Shown in pieces: positions 47,346-57,397 of a DNA stretch of 64,000 nt (positions are counted from its first letter, which is position 1; each line of letters begins with the position of its first letter). A program made the position numbers and the translations under genes. Under the pieces are notes generated by a model, which had not been told where the DNA came from, searched no databases, and saw nothing but the letters and a program-made list of their open reading frames with translations. Source of the stretch: Pelagibacterales bacterium SAG-MED01 (GTDB taxonomy: Bacteria; Pseudomonadota; Alphaproteobacteria; Pelagibacterales; Pelagibacteraceae); assembly GCA_014654455.1 (NCBI GenBank), contig JACWCY010000004.1, forward strand, positions 1-64,000, read 5' to 3'.

Positions 47346-48044
47346 TTAAATTTTATATAACAAAAACTCTTCTTCTCCAGGGTTAAAAAGAAATATTTTC
47401 TTCCATTTTATTTCATTCAATATAGCTGATGTTTTTTCACCTATACACATTAAATTAGTATTCATCCAAAGGTTTTCTGACTGATAAAGTTTTATAAATT
47501 TCAAAAAACTTATAGCGCTATTTTGTGAGTAAACATAAACAATATCTGGCATATTTAACTTTAATTCTTTAACAAATTTATCATTAAAGTTTTCATTATG
47601 GATGGTTTTATAATTAACAATTCTTCTAATACTATATCCATCTTTTGATAATTGTTGTTCCAAATCAGTCGAGGTAATTTCTCCACTCAAATAAATTAAT
47701 TTTCCATCCTTTTGATCAAAATTTTGTAAAATTAACTCTTTTAAATTTTCTACATTTCCTTCGGCAGAAATAACATTTTGGAAACCAACACTTCTAGCTT
47801 TTTTTTCTGTAGCATCTCCTACACAAAAGCATAAAAGTTTTTTATCAATTGATGTTACATCTAAAAATTTAACAGCATTAACGCTTGTAAAGATAATCCC
47901 TTTATAATCTGTAAAATTGATCTCATCATAATTCAATTTGTATATCTTTAGTAATGGAAGATGCGAAACTTGATTTCCCAATGATTGAAATTTTAAAATC
48001 ATTTCAGAGCAATCCTCTAATGGCCTAGTTAATAAAATATGCAT
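47346..48044 (-). CDS. hemD: Uroporphyrinogen-III synthase
   Basis: ILLTRPLEDCSEM; GIIFTSVNAVKFL; VYVYSQNSAISFLKFI; adjacent to hemC. Confidence 0.88.
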   Translation of the reverse strand: MHILLTRPLEDCSEMILKFQSLGNQVSHLPLLKIYKLNYDEINFTDYKGIIFTSVNAVKFLDVTSIDKKLLCFCVGDATEKKARSVGFQNVISAEGNVENLKELILQNFDQKDGKLIYLSGEITSTDLEQQLSKDGYSIRRIVNYKTIHNENFNDKFVKELKLNMPDIVYVYSQNSAISFLKFIKLYQSENLWMNTNLMCIGEKTSAILNEIKWKKIFLFNPGEEEFLLYKI

Positions 48045-48045
48045 A

Positions 48046-48963
48046 TTATTTTTTATAAGTATTATTAGATTTTGTCTTTAATATTTCTCCTACCTCTTTA
48101 CCAAGTTCATTTGCATTTTCAATTTCTGAAGACTTTTTTTCATAAAATCTTTGTTTACCATCTAAAGAAAAAAGTTCTGCCTCTAAAAAAATTTTATTAC
48201 CTTTTACTATCGCATGAGCACCAACAGCAGTTTCACAATCTCCATCTAAGACCTTTAAGACGTTTCTTTCGGCACAAGCTCTTTGATAAGTTTCATTATG
48301 ATTTATTTTTTTCAATATAGATATTATTTCACTATCATCTTCTCGACATTGAAGAGAAATAATTCCTTGTCCAACACTTGGGATTATATCTTCTACAGAA
48401 AATATATCTGAAATCTGATCAGATATTTTTAAAGAATTAACCCCAGCATAGGCTAGAATTATTGCATCATATAATCCATCATTTAATTTCCTAATCCTCG
48501 TATCAACATTTCCTCTTATAAGTTTACAATTAATATCATTTCTAATTTTTTTAATTTGAAACTCTCTTCGTAATGATGAGGTCCCAATTATTGCATTAGG
48601 TTTTAATTCTTTTATTTTTTTTTTATCAACTGTTATCAAAATTTCTCGCGGATCATTTCTTTCCAAAAATGTATCTGTTTTTAAACCATCAGTTTCAACT
48701 GCTGGCATATCTTTCAACGCATGCACAGCTATATCAATCTTTTTATCTTTAAGTTCTTTTTCAATATTTTTTGAAAATAAACCTTTGCCACCAATTTCTG
48801 ACAATCTTAGATCTTGTATCTCATCTCCCTTTGTTAATATTTTTGTAATAATAATGTCTTCGTCTTTAAGGTTTGTACTTTGAATAATCTTATCTTTGGC
48901 ATTTTGGGCGTAAATTAATGCTAACTTGCTTCCTCTAGATCCAATGTTTATTTTCTTATTCAT
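48046..48963 (-). CDS. hemC: Porphobilinogen deaminase
   Basis: IGSRGSKLALIYA, GGKGLFSKNIEKEL, DIAVHALKDMPA, GTSSLRRE, DGDCETAVGAHA. Confidence 0.97.
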   Translation of the reverse strand: MNKKINIGSRGSKLALIYAQNAKDKIIQSTNLKDEDIIITKILTKGDEIQDLRLSEIGGKGLFSKNIEKELKDKKIDIAVHALKDMPAVETDGLKTDTFLERNDPREILITVDKKKIKELKPNAIIGTSSLRREFQIKKIRNDINCKLIRGNVDTRIRKLNDGLYDAIILAYAGVNSLKISDQISDIFSVEDIIPSVGQGIISLQCREDDSEIISILKKINHNETYQRACAERNVLKVLDGDCETAVGAHAIVKGNKIFLEAELFSLDGKQRFYEKKSSEIENANELGKEVGEILKTKSNNTYKK

Positions 48964-49019
48964 AAATAAATTTATTTCTTACTTGTATTGAGATTGTACA
49001 ATTAATAAAAACTATTTGA

Positions 49020-50093
49020 ATGAGTAAAAAACCCTTAATTCTCGGAATAGAGTCGAGTTGTGATGAAACTGCTGCATCATTGATAACTGAAAATGAGCAA
49101 GGAAAACCGCTTGTTTTATCTAATATCATTTCAAGCCAAGTTGATGTGCATAAGGAATTTGGTGGAGTAGTTCCTGAATTAGCTGCTCGCTCTCACTTGG
49201 AAAAGATAGATTGGATCGTTCAAAAGGCTATTGATGTTAGTGGAAGAAAAATTGAAGAAATTGATGCAATAGCTTCTACTGCTGGTCCAGGTTTAATAGT
49301 TTGTTTATCAGTAGGTTTAAGTTTTGGTAAAGCACTCGCTAGTGTTTTAGAAAAACCTTTTATTGCAGTCAATCATTTAGAAGGACACGCATTAAGTCCA
49401 AAACTAAATTCAAATTTAAATTATCCATACTTACTTTTATTAATTTCTGGAGGACACTCACAATTTTTAGGTGTTCACAGTCTAGAAAAGTATACAAGAT
49501 TGGGCACAACTATTGATGATGCATTGGGTGAGGCATTTGATAAAACGGCAAAACTTTTGGGAATTGAATTTCCAGGTGGACCACAGATTGAGATTTTAGC
49601 AAAAAAAGGTAATCCAAATAAATATGATTTACCCAGACCAATTTTTAACAAAGGTGGTTGCAACTTATCTTTTGCTGGTCTTAAGACGGCAGTTTTAAAA
49701 ATAACAAAAAATATTAAAACAGAACAAGAAAAATTTGATCTTGCTGCATCATTTCAAAAAACAGTTAAGGAAATATTGGAAAAGAAAACGAAAATTGCAT
49801 TTGAAGAATTTGAAAAACAAAATAATTTAAAAGAAAAAATTTTTGTAGTTGCGGGTGGAGTAGCGGCTAATAAAGAAATAAGACTAATGCTAATTAAATT
49901 ATGTAAAAAAGAAAACTACCAAAGTATATTTCCTCCAATAGAATTATGTGGCGATAATGCTGCAATGATAGCTATGGTAGGCTTAGAAAAATTCAAGCTT
50001 GGTAAATTTAATAAATTGGATTATCCTGCCAAACCCAGATGGCCTTTAGATGAAAATGCTGTGTTTTTAAAGGGTGCTGGAGTAAAATTATAA
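49020..50093 (+). CDS. tsaD: tRNA N6-adenosine threonylcarbamoyltransferase
   Basis: LGIESSCDETAASL, VNHLEGHALSP, LLISGGHSQFL, GGVAANKEIR, CGDNAAMIA. Confidence 0.97.
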   Translation: MSKKPLILGIESSCDETAASLITENEQGKPLVLSNIISSQVDVHKEFGGVVPELAARSHLEKIDWIVQKAIDVSGRKIEEIDAIASTAGPGLIVCLSVGLSFGKALASVLEKPFIAVNHLEGHALSPKLNSNLNYPYLLLLISGGHSQFLGVHSLEKYTRLGTTIDDALGEAFDKTAKLLGIEFPGGPQIEILAKKGNPNKYDLPRPIFNKGGCNLSFAGLKTAVLKITKNIKTEQEKFDLAASFQKTVKEILEKKTKIAFEEFEKQNNLKEKIFVVAGGVAANKEIRLMLIKLCKKENYQSIFPPIELCGDNAAMIAMVGLEKFKLGKFNKLDYPAKPRWPLDENAVFLKGAGVKL

Positions 50094-50099
50094 TTTTAT

Positions 50100-50912
50100 A
50101 TGAAAAATAGTTTAAGTACCAATTGGTTAGTTTTTAAGAGTGGAGTTGGAAAATATTTAATAAAAAATTTTGATATTTTTGTACCATCATCAGCAGGAGA
50201 TTCTAAGACACTAGGTAAATTTACGCAACTTAATATTAATCAAATTTTTCCACTATTATCAATTTTGTTATCAAAGTTAAAAATAAAAATTAATATAGTT
50301 CCAATAAAAAAATTTTCAAAAATTGTTAAATCTAAAGACGGACCTAAAATTTTAAAAAAAAATTTTAATAAATATCAAAGTGATAAATCAAGTGTTCATA
50401 ATTATCACTTAATTTATGGCTCTTTGTTTAAAAACAGGGCCAAAGTTAAAAAAATTTTAGAGATAGGATTGGGTACAAATAATAAAGATATAATTTCAAA
50501 TATGGGAAAAGATGGTAAACCAGGTGCATCCATTAAAGCATTTAAAAGCTCTTTTTTAAATGCAAATATTTATGGTGCAGATATTGATAAAAAAATTTTG
50601 TTTAAAGAAAAAAGAATTAAAACATTTTATGTAGATCAAACAGATATTAGCACTTTAAGTAAACTCTATAAAAAAATTGGAAATAATTTTGATTTAATAA
50701 TAGACGATGGCCTACATGTATCAAATGCAAATATTAATGTAATCTTATCAAGTTTAGAATTTATTAAAAAAAATGGTTATTTAATAATTGAAGATATACC
50801 TTTTAAAACAAAACCTATTTGGGAAGTTGTTAGCTTTATCTTATCCACAAAATATAAACCAATGTTAGTAAAAACAAAGCAATGTTTCGTTTTTATTATT
50901 AAAAAAAATTAA
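50100..50912 (+). CDS. Class I SAM-dependent methyltransferase-like protein
   Basis: KKILEIGLGTNN..., ANIYGADIDKKI, FDLIIDDGLHVSNANINVILSSLEFIKKNGYLIIEDI. Confidence 0.75.
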   Translation: MKNSLSTNWLVFKSGVGKYLIKNFDIFVPSSAGDSKTLGKFTQLNINQIFPLLSILLSKLKIKINIVPIKKFSKIVKSKDGPKILKKNFNKYQSDKSSVHNYHLIYGSLFKNRAKVKKILEIGLGTNNKDIISNMGKDGKPGASIKAFKSSFLNANIYGADIDKKILFKEKRIKTFYVDQTDISTLSKLYKKIGNNFDLIIDDGLHVSNANINVILSSLEFIKKNGYLIIEDIPFKTKPIWEVVSFILSTKYKPMLVKTKQCFVFIIKKN

Positions 50913-51326
50913 ATGCGATACTGGTTAATGAAATCAGAACCAGATGTGTGGTCAATAGATCAACAAAAAAAAGCTGGAAACAAAGGGGCTCCTTGGGATG
51001 GGGTTAGAAATTACCAAGCAGCAAAAAATTTAAAATCAATGAAAAAAGGTGATCAATGTTTTTTTTATCATTCAAACATTGGAAAAGAAATTGTTGGTAT
51101 TGTAGAAGTAATAAAAGAATATTATTTAGATAAAACTGACCAATCTGGTCGGTTTGTTGCTGTTACGGTTAAATTTTTGAAAAAATTAAATAAGCCAATT
51201 ACCCTGGAGAATATTAAAAAAAACAAGCAATTGTGCCATTTATCTTTGATAAAGCAAAGCAGACTATCGGTAATGCCTGTTGACTCTAAAAGCTGGAAAA
51301 TTTTAATTAAGATGAGTAAGATTTAG
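50913..51326 (+). CDS. EVE-domain protein
   Basis: YWLMKSEPDVWSIDQQ..GAPWDGVRNYQAAKNLKSMKKGDQCFFYHSNIGKEIVGIVEV. Confidence 0.93.
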   Translation: MRYWLMKSEPDVWSIDQQKKAGNKGAPWDGVRNYQAAKNLKSMKKGDQCFFYHSNIGKEIVGIVEVIKEYYLDKTDQSGRFVAVTVKFLKKLNKPITLENIKKNKQLCHLSLIKQSRLSVMPVDSKSWKILIKMSKI

Positions 51327-51347
51327 TATAAATTAATTAAACTATTT

Positions 51348-53465
51348 ATGGCAAAAAAGAAAAAAAGAAAAATAATTAAAAGAAAATCTTCTAAAAAAAG
51401 AAAAGTAATTAAAAGAAAATCTTCTAAAAAAAGAAAAGTAATTAAAAGAAAATCTTCTAAAAAAAGAAAAGTAATTAAAAGAAAACCTAAAAATAAAAAA
51501 TCTAAAGAATTTAAAAATGATTCTTCTTCTCAAGAATTAGTTTTTAAAACTCGACCTGAATGGGTCAAAAGTGGTTTAGCAAATAAATCTCAATATCAAA
51601 ATAAATATAATGAATCGATAAAGAATAATAATGCTTTTTGGAAAAAAGAAGGAAAAAGAATAACTTGGATTAAACCATACAAAAAAATTAAAGATGTTAA
51701 ATATAGTAAAGAAGAAGTAAAAATTAAATGGTTTGAAGATGGTACATTAAACGCATCACAAAACTGTATTGATAGACACTTAAAAGATAAAAAAGATAAA
51801 ACTGCAATAATTTGGGTTGGAGATGACCCAAATGATACACAAAAAATTTCCTACAAACAACTACATCAAAAAGTTTCAAAAGCAGCTAATGGATTAAAAA
51901 AGTTAGGAATACAAAAAGGCGATAGGGTAACAATATACTTAACGATGATACCAGAACTAGCAATATTAATGCTAGCATGTGCACGTATAGGTGCAATTCA
52001 TTCTATAATTTTTGGGGGATTCTCTGCAGAGTCTATATCTGGAAGGGTAAACGATTGTAAGTCAGAATATATCATAACTGCTGATGAAGGTGTGCGAGGA
52101 GGAAAAACAATTCCTCTTAAAGCTACTACAGATGAAGCTTTAAACAATTGTCCAAATGTTAAGAAATGTATAGTTGTTAAAAGAACTGGAAATTATGTTT
52201 TTTGGAATAATAATAGAGATGTTTGGTATCATGATTTGATTAAAGATGTTTCAACTTATTGTGAGCCAGAAGAAATGAATGCTGAGGATCCATTATTTAT
52301 TCTTTATACCTCGGGTTCTACAGGAAAACCAAAAGGAGTATTACATACCACTGGTGGATACATGGTCTATGCATCCATGACTCATCAATATATTTTTAAC
52401 TACAAGCCCAAAGATATTTATTGGTGTACTGCAGATATTGGTTGGGTTACAGGACATAGTTACATAATTTATGGACCTCTTGCAAATGGCGCAACGACAA
52501 TAATGTTCGAGGGTGTTCCTAACTACCCTGATAGTTCAAGATGGTGGCAAATTGTAGATAAATTTAAAGTAAATACTTTCTACACTGCACCAACAGCCAT
52601 AAGAGCATTAATGAGAGAAGGTGATAAACCAGTAAATAAAACCTCTAGAAAATCCCTTAAATTACTAGGAACTGTAGGGGAACCAATAAATCCTGAAGCA
52701 TGGATGTGGTATTTTAAAACAATTGGAAACTCTAAATGTCCAATTGTTGATACATGGTGGCAAACAGAAACTGGTGGTATTTTGATTGCTCCACAAACAG
52801 GTGCTATGCCATTAAAACCTGGTTCCGCAACTAAACCTTTTTATGGCATTAAACCCTCAATAATTAATAAAGATGGGAAAGAGATAAAAGGACCAGGCGA
52901 AGGAAGACTTTGTATTTCACAATCTTGGCCAGGCCAAATGAGAACAGTGTATGGAGATCACCAAAGATTTATAGATACGTATTTTTCTCAATTTGATGGA
53001 AAATATTTTACTGGAGATGGATGTAAAAGAGATAAAGATGGTTATTACTGGATAACTGGTAGAGTGGATGATGTAATAATTGTCTCTGGTCACAACCTTG
53101 GAACTGCTGAAATTGAAAGTGCATTTGTTGCTCATCCTAAAGTTGCGGAAGCTGCAGTTGTTGGTTATCCACATGATATTAAAGGTAATGGATTATATTG
53201 TTACGTTACATTAAATGCTGGTGAAATTGAAACAGGAGATCTTGAAAGAGATTTAAAACTTTGGGTTAGGAAACAGATTGGTCCATTAGCTACACCAGAT
53301 TTAATTCATTTTTCACCTGGTCTTCCTAAAACACGTTCAGGAAAAATTATGCGAAGAATTTTAAGAAAAATTGCTGCTAATGAGCATGATCAATTAGGAG
53401 ACACTACTACCTTAGCTGACCCAGGTGTTGTTGATAGCTTAGTTGAAAATAGGAAAAATATTTAA
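51348..53465 (+). CDS. acsA: Acetyl-CoA synthetase with lysine-rich N-terminal repeat extension
   Basis: [97 protein letters not shown]; ~60-aa N-terminal [11 protein letters not shown] repeats. Confidence 0.95.
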   Translation: MAKKKKRKIIKRKSSKKRKVIKRKSSKKRKVIKRKSSKKRKVIKRKPKNKKSKEFKNDSSSQELVFKTRPEWVKSGLANKSQYQNKYNESIKNNNAFWKKEGKRITWIKPYKKIKDVKYSKEEVKIKWFEDGTLNASQNCIDRHLKDKKDKTAIIWVGDDPNDTQKISYKQLHQKVSKAANGLKKLGIQKGDRVTIYLTMIPELAILMLACARIGAIHSIIFGGFSAESISGRVNDCKSEYIITADEGVRGGKTIPLKATTDEALNNCPNVKKCIVVKRTGNYVFWNNNRDVWYHDLIKDVSTYCEPEEMNAEDPLFILYTSGSTGKPKGVLHTTGGYMVYASMTHQYIFNYKPKDIYWCTADIGWVTGHSYIIYGPLANGATTIMFEGVPNYPDSSRWWQIVDKFKVNTFYTAPTAIRALMREGDKPVNKTSRKSLKLLGTVGEPINPEAWMWYFKTIGNSKCPIVDTWWQTETGGILIAPQTGAMPLKPGSATKPFYGIKPSIINKDGKEIKGPGEGRLCISQSWPGQMRTVYGDHQRFIDTYFSQFDGKYFTGDGCKRDKDGYYWITGRVDDVIIVSGHNLGTAEIESAFVAHPKVAEAAVVGYPHDIKGNGLYCYVTLNAGEIETGDLERDLKLWVRKQIGPLATPDLIHFSPGLPKTRSGKIMRRILRKIAANEHDQLGDTTTLADPGVVDSLVENRKNI
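51378..51476. repeat. 33-bp tandem repeat, three copies, encoding [11 protein letters not shown]
   Basis: aaaagaaaatcttctaaaaaaagaaaagtaatt at 51378, 51411, 51444 with degenerate flanks. Confidence 0.97.
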
Positions 53466-54085
53466 AACTGTATTCGTTCTTTAAATTCTTTTTTAACAAT
53501 ATCCCACTTCAAAATCATCGAATTCAAAACAATCTTTCGATCTAATGTTTTTAATTCATCTGCTATTGGTGCCCACTTGAATAGAGATAGAGCACTAAGA
53601 TTAAATGGAAGATCACCATAGTAATTATCCCAATTAATATTTTGTAATCTTTCATTAAAATTTTTTTTTGCTTCTTCAATTATATCAGGCGGCATATTAT
53701 TTGTAGTTTCATCATCTAAAATTTTAAAAAATATTTCTTTACCTTTATCAATATCTTGATAGTTAAAAATAGCCTTTAAATAAGAGAATGTAAAAAAAGT
53801 AAGATCTTGTAAAGCTACAGCATAAATATTCCATTTAGCTAAATTTACGGATCCCATGAATTTATCATTTTCAAAATGAAGAACATATCTTGTTCCCATT
53901 CTAGTTTTTAAATATCCATAAAGTGTTACTTGTGTTACCCAGGCTGACTTTGATTGTATAAACTTTTCCAGTTCATCAAAATTATTTATTTTTTTCTTTG
54001 GTATAAAAGCTTTAAAAAGTGCAAAAAGATAAGTCTTGAAATCATTCCAAGACAGGTCTTTCCAGGTTAATTTATATTTTGACAT
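53462..54085 (-). CDS. Conserved hypothetical protein
   Basis: 207-aa ORF with good coding character; no recognised family; convergent 4-nt overlap with acsA. Confidence 0.65.
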   Translation of the reverse strand: MSKYKLTWKDLSWNDFKTYLFALFKAFIPKKKINNFDELEKFIQSKSAWVTQVTLYGYLKTRMGTRYVLHFENDKFMGSVNLAKWNIYAVALQDLTFFTFSYLKAIFNYQDIDKGKEIFFKILDDETTNNMPPDIIEEAKKNFNERLQNINWDNYYGDLPFNLSALSLFKWAPIADELKTLDRKIVLNSMILKWDIVKKEFKERIQF

Positions 54086-54210
54086 AAAATCTGTATTTTT
54101 TTGATTTATACCTTAAAAAATCCTATTTTTTGTACAATTTTAACACTTTAAATCTGTTTCATAATGGTTATGGTTTTCGCCAGTTATAACTAAAAAGAGA
54201 GAGGTATATA

Positions 54211-54471
54211 ATGTCAAAACAAGCACAACACTGGGAAAAAACCAGAAATTTGCTATTTATTACATTAGCAATTTGGTTTGTATTCTCAATTGGCATCTTC
54301 TTATTCGGAGCTGAAATGAATGAGGTCACTGGACCTTTCGGTTATCCTTGGACATATTGGTTTACATGTCAAGGATCTCTTGGAATCTTCGTAATCCTAA
54401 TTTTCTGGTTTGCGAATAGACAAGAAAAAATCGATGAAGAATTCGGCTTTTCAGAAAGAGGGGACGACTAA
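54211..54471 (+). CDS. DUF4212 family small subunit of sodium:solute symporter
   Basis: HWEKTRNLLFITLAIWFVFSIGIFLFGAEMN...FPWTYWFTCQGSLGIFVILIFWFANRQEKIDEEFG pattern; directly upstream of SSS symporter. Confidence 0.9.
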   Translation: MSKQAQHWEKTRNLLFITLAIWFVFSIGIFLFGAEMNEVTGPFGYPWTYWFTCQGSLGIFVILIFWFANRQEKIDEEFGFSERGDD

Positions 54472-56279
54472 TGAAAGGTAATTTTATAGATAACTTGCCT
54501 AAGGTTTATGGAATCTACACAGGTGGATTTTTAGCTTTCATAATCATTATGGCAATAGGCGAACAGATGGGTATGACGTCTAAAGCAATTGGAATTTGTT
54601 TCGTTGCTTTTACCGTTGCCATCTACGCAATAATTGGTTGGCTATCACGTACAGCACAAGCAGATGCTTATTACGTAGCTGGAAGACAAGTACCTACCGT
54701 ATTCAATGGAATGGCGACTGCAGCAGACTGGATGTCTGGTGCTTCATTCGTTGCAATGGCAGGTGGTATTTACTTTAAAGGCTACGGCTATATGGCGCTA
54801 CTTGTTGGTTGGACTGGTGGTTATGTACTAGTTGCATCTTTATTAGCACCATACCTAAGAAAATTTGGCTGTTACACAGTTCCAGATTTCATAGGTACAA
54901 GATACGGTGGTAATTTAGCCAGGTTACTTGCAGTAATAGTTTTAACTGTTGCTTCATTTACTTATGTGACTGCACAAATTAACGCTACAGGTACTATTGC
55001 ATCTGTTGCTCTTGATATTCCATTCCAATACGCAGTATATGTTGGACTAGTAAGTATTTTACTTTGTTCAATGTTAGGTGGTATGAGAGGGGTAACATGG
55101 ACACAGGTTGCACAATACATTGTACTAATTATAGCTTACTTACTTCCAGTATTCTGGATCAGTAACAAAATGGGTGCGGGTTTCTTCCCTCACTTTATGT
55201 TAGCTGATGAAGTAGCTAGAATTGGTGAATTAGAACAACAGTTTGGTTTTGTAAAAAACTCAGCTGCTGATCTTGCGAATGTACCAAAAGGATTAGCTGG
55301 AATAACTAAGGCTCACTCAGCGGTTAACGCTACGCCTTGGGCATTTATTTCATTAGCTCTTGCGATGATGATGGGAACTGCCTCATTACCGCATGTAATG
55401 ATGAGATATTTCACTACTCCAAGTGTAAAAGCGGCTAGAAAATCAGTAGGTTGGTCATTATTCTTTATCTTCCTACTTTATTCTTCTGCTCCAATGTTAG
55501 CGACGCTGTCTAAATTGTCATTGATTGATCCGTCATTACCAACTGGTATTATCGGTAAATCAATTGCAGAAGTTCAAGCGATAGATTGGTATCAAAACTG
55601 GAACGCAGCAAACTTAATGTTTGTAAGCGACTTTAACGGAAATGGAACTCTTGAATTAAATGAGTTTTTCATGGGTGGTAAAGCCGTTGTGTTAGCAACT
55701 CCAGAAATAGCTGGATTACCTTATGTAATCTCAGGTCTAGTTGCTGCTGGAGGTATGGCTGCTGCCATGTCAACAGCTGATGGTTTGATTCTAGCAATTG
55801 CAAATGCTTTATCTCATGACTTGTACTACAAGATCATTGATCCAAAAGCAGAAACTGCAAAACGACTAGTTGTTGCAAGGGTATTACTTGTGGTAATTGG
55901 TTTTGCTGGAGCAACTATTGCGGCAATGGAAATCCAAGGCATCTTAGGTTCAGTAATTTGGGCTTTTGACTTTGCGATGTCTGGATTATTCTTCCCACTT
56001 GTACTTGGTGTATGGTGGAAGAGAGCTAACAGAGAAGGTGCTATAGCTGGTATGGCTTTAGGTCTTGGTTCTGCTATTTGGTACCTAGTTTGGGTACGAA
56101 CTGGTGGAAGTGGATTCTTAGGTCTTACTCAATTAACATTTGGTATCTTTGGAGCCGCTGTTAGTTTTGTTGCTATGGTTGTTGTAAGTTTAATGACTGG
56201 AGCACCAAACGCTGCTACGCAAAAAATGGTTGATGAGGTTCGTGTACCATCTGGTAGAACGATCCTTGGCAAACAATAA
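54471..56279 (+). CDS. Sodium:solute symporter (SSS) family, acetate/ActP-like large subunit
   Basis: YYVAGRQVPTVFNGMATAADWMSGASFVAMAGGIY; ALAMMMGTASLPHVMMRYFTTPSVKAARKS; GLVAAGGMAAAMSTADGLILAIANALSHDLYY. Confidence 0.93.
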   Translation: MKGNFIDNLPKVYGIYTGGFLAFIIIMAIGEQMGMTSKAIGICFVAFTVAIYAIIGWLSRTAQADAYYVAGRQVPTVFNGMATAADWMSGASFVAMAGGIYFKGYGYMALLVGWTGGYVLVASLLAPYLRKFGCYTVPDFIGTRYGGNLARLLAVIVLTVASFTYVTAQINATGTIASVALDIPFQYAVYVGLVSILLCSMLGGMRGVTWTQVAQYIVLIIAYLLPVFWISNKMGAGFFPHFMLADEVARIGELEQQFGFVKNSAADLANVPKGLAGITKAHSAVNATPWAFISLALAMMMGTASLPHVMMRYFTTPSVKAARKSVGWSLFFIFLLYSSAPMLATLSKLSLIDPSLPTGIIGKSIAEVQAIDWYQNWNAANLMFVSDFNGNGTLELNEFFMGGKAVVLATPEIAGLPYVISGLVAAGGMAAAMSTADGLILAIANALSHDLYYKIIDPKAETAKRLVVARVLLVVIGFAGATIAAMEIQGILGSVIWAFDFAMSGLFFPLVLGVWWKRANREGAIAGMALGLGSAIWYLVWVRTGGSGFLGLTQLTFGIFGAAVSFVAMVVVSLMTGAPNAATQKMVDEVRVPSGRTILGKQ

Positions 56280-56290
56280 AAAATTAATTT

Positions 56291-56317
56291 AAGGGGCGAT
56301 TAATTTCGCCCCTTTTA
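56291..56317 (+). terminator. Rho-independent-type terminator after SSS symporter
   Basis: aaggggcga-ttaatt-tcgccccttttaatt, 9-bp stem. Confidence 0.85.
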
Positions 56318-56348
56318 ATTTCTAAGTTTTTCCAATATAAATTTCATT

Positions 56349-56705
56349 ATGTCAGCTAATTTTCATCCTTTAATTTATATCATTGATTATATTCTTGGGG
56401 TTATCATGTGGACTTTAATTGGAAGAGTTGCGATGAATATTTTTCAAAAAGAAGATTCTCAATTTTTTTTCATGAAAGTTTTTGTTAAGTTTACTAATCC
56501 GTTAATTCTTATTTTTAAACCTTTAACTCCTCCATTTATAATCAAACCATTAGTTCCATTATATGTGGCTTGGTTTTTTTTTATGATTAGGTTTTATCTA
56601 ATGCCTTGGGTTTTGGGTTATTCTGTAATGGGTATGCTATCTTTTCCTCTGGAAAGTGAAATTTCGAGACAAATTTACCAATTTTTTAATTCAATTAAAT
56701 TTTAA
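56349..56705 (+). CDS. YggT-like small membrane protein
   Basis: YIIDYILGVIMWTLIGRVAMNIF...FVKFTNPLILIFKPLTPPFI; YggT-like topology. Confidence 0.6.
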   Translation: MSANFHPLIYIIDYILGVIMWTLIGRVAMNIFQKEDSQFFFMKVFVKFTNPLILIFKPLTPPFIIKPLVPLYVAWFFFMIRFYLMPWVLGYSVMGMLSFPLESEISRQIYQFFNSIKF

Positions 56706-56733
56706 AAATTGATACTAGTAAAACTAGTTATCA

Positions 56734-57393
56734 ATGAAAAAAATACAAATATCACCATCAATATTATCTGCAGATTTTAGTCAATTAGGTAATGAAATAA
56801 AAAGACTTGAAAAAAGTGGTGCAGATATGATTCATGTTGACGTTATGGATGGTCACTTTGTTCCAAATTTAACTATTGGACCTCCAGTAATTAAAGCATT
56901 AAAAAAACATTCATCAATACTTTTTGATGTTCATTTAATGATTTCTCCAGTTCATGAATATATAGAAGCTTATTCAAATGCTGGTGCAGACATCATAACA
57001 ATTCATCCTGAGGCTACTAAAGATCTCAAATCATCAATTTTAAAAATCAAGGAATTAAAAAAAAAGGTTGGAATTTCTCTTAATCCTGAAACTAAGATTG
57101 ATGTAATTTTAAATTTTTTAGACCAAATAGATTTGGTTTTAATTATGAGTGTAAATCCAGGTTTTGGAGGTCAAAAATTTATGCCTGAAGTTTTAATTAA
57201 AATAAAAGAATTAAAAAAAATTCAAAAAGAAAAAAAATTAAATTTTGATATCGAAATTGATGGTGGAATAAATTTTGAAAATTCTAAAACGGCTATAGAG
57301 GCCGGCGCAAACATATTAGTTTCTGGAACTACAGTTTTTAAAAGCAATAATGGAGATATTAAAAAAAATATTGAATTACTAAAATCAAAGTAA
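56734..57393 (+). CDS. rpe: Ribulose-phosphate 3-epimerase
   Basis: ISPSILSADFSQLGNEIKRLEKSGADMIHVDVMDGHFVPNLTIGPPVIKALKKH, VLIMSVNPGFGGQKF. Confidence 0.97.
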   Translation: MKKIQISPSILSADFSQLGNEIKRLEKSGADMIHVDVMDGHFVPNLTIGPPVIKALKKHSSILFDVHLMISPVHEYIEAYSNAGADIITIHPEATKDLKSSILKIKELKKKVGISLNPETKIDVILNFLDQIDLVLIMSVNPGFGGQKFMPEVLIKIKELKKIQKEKKLNFDIEIDGGINFENSKTAIEAGANILVSGTTVFKSNNGDIKKNIELLKSK

Positions 57394-57397
57394 TTTT

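Noticed and set aside
50100-50912. Possible natural-product or phage methyltransferase
   Set aside because: Only generic SAM-binding motifs visible and located in an ordinary housekeeping neighbourhood; no supporting biosynthetic genes.
51342-51533. 63-aa repeat [14 protein letters not shown] on minus strand
   Set aside because: Antisense translation of the acsA lysine repeat; a product of repeat composition, not independent coding evidence.
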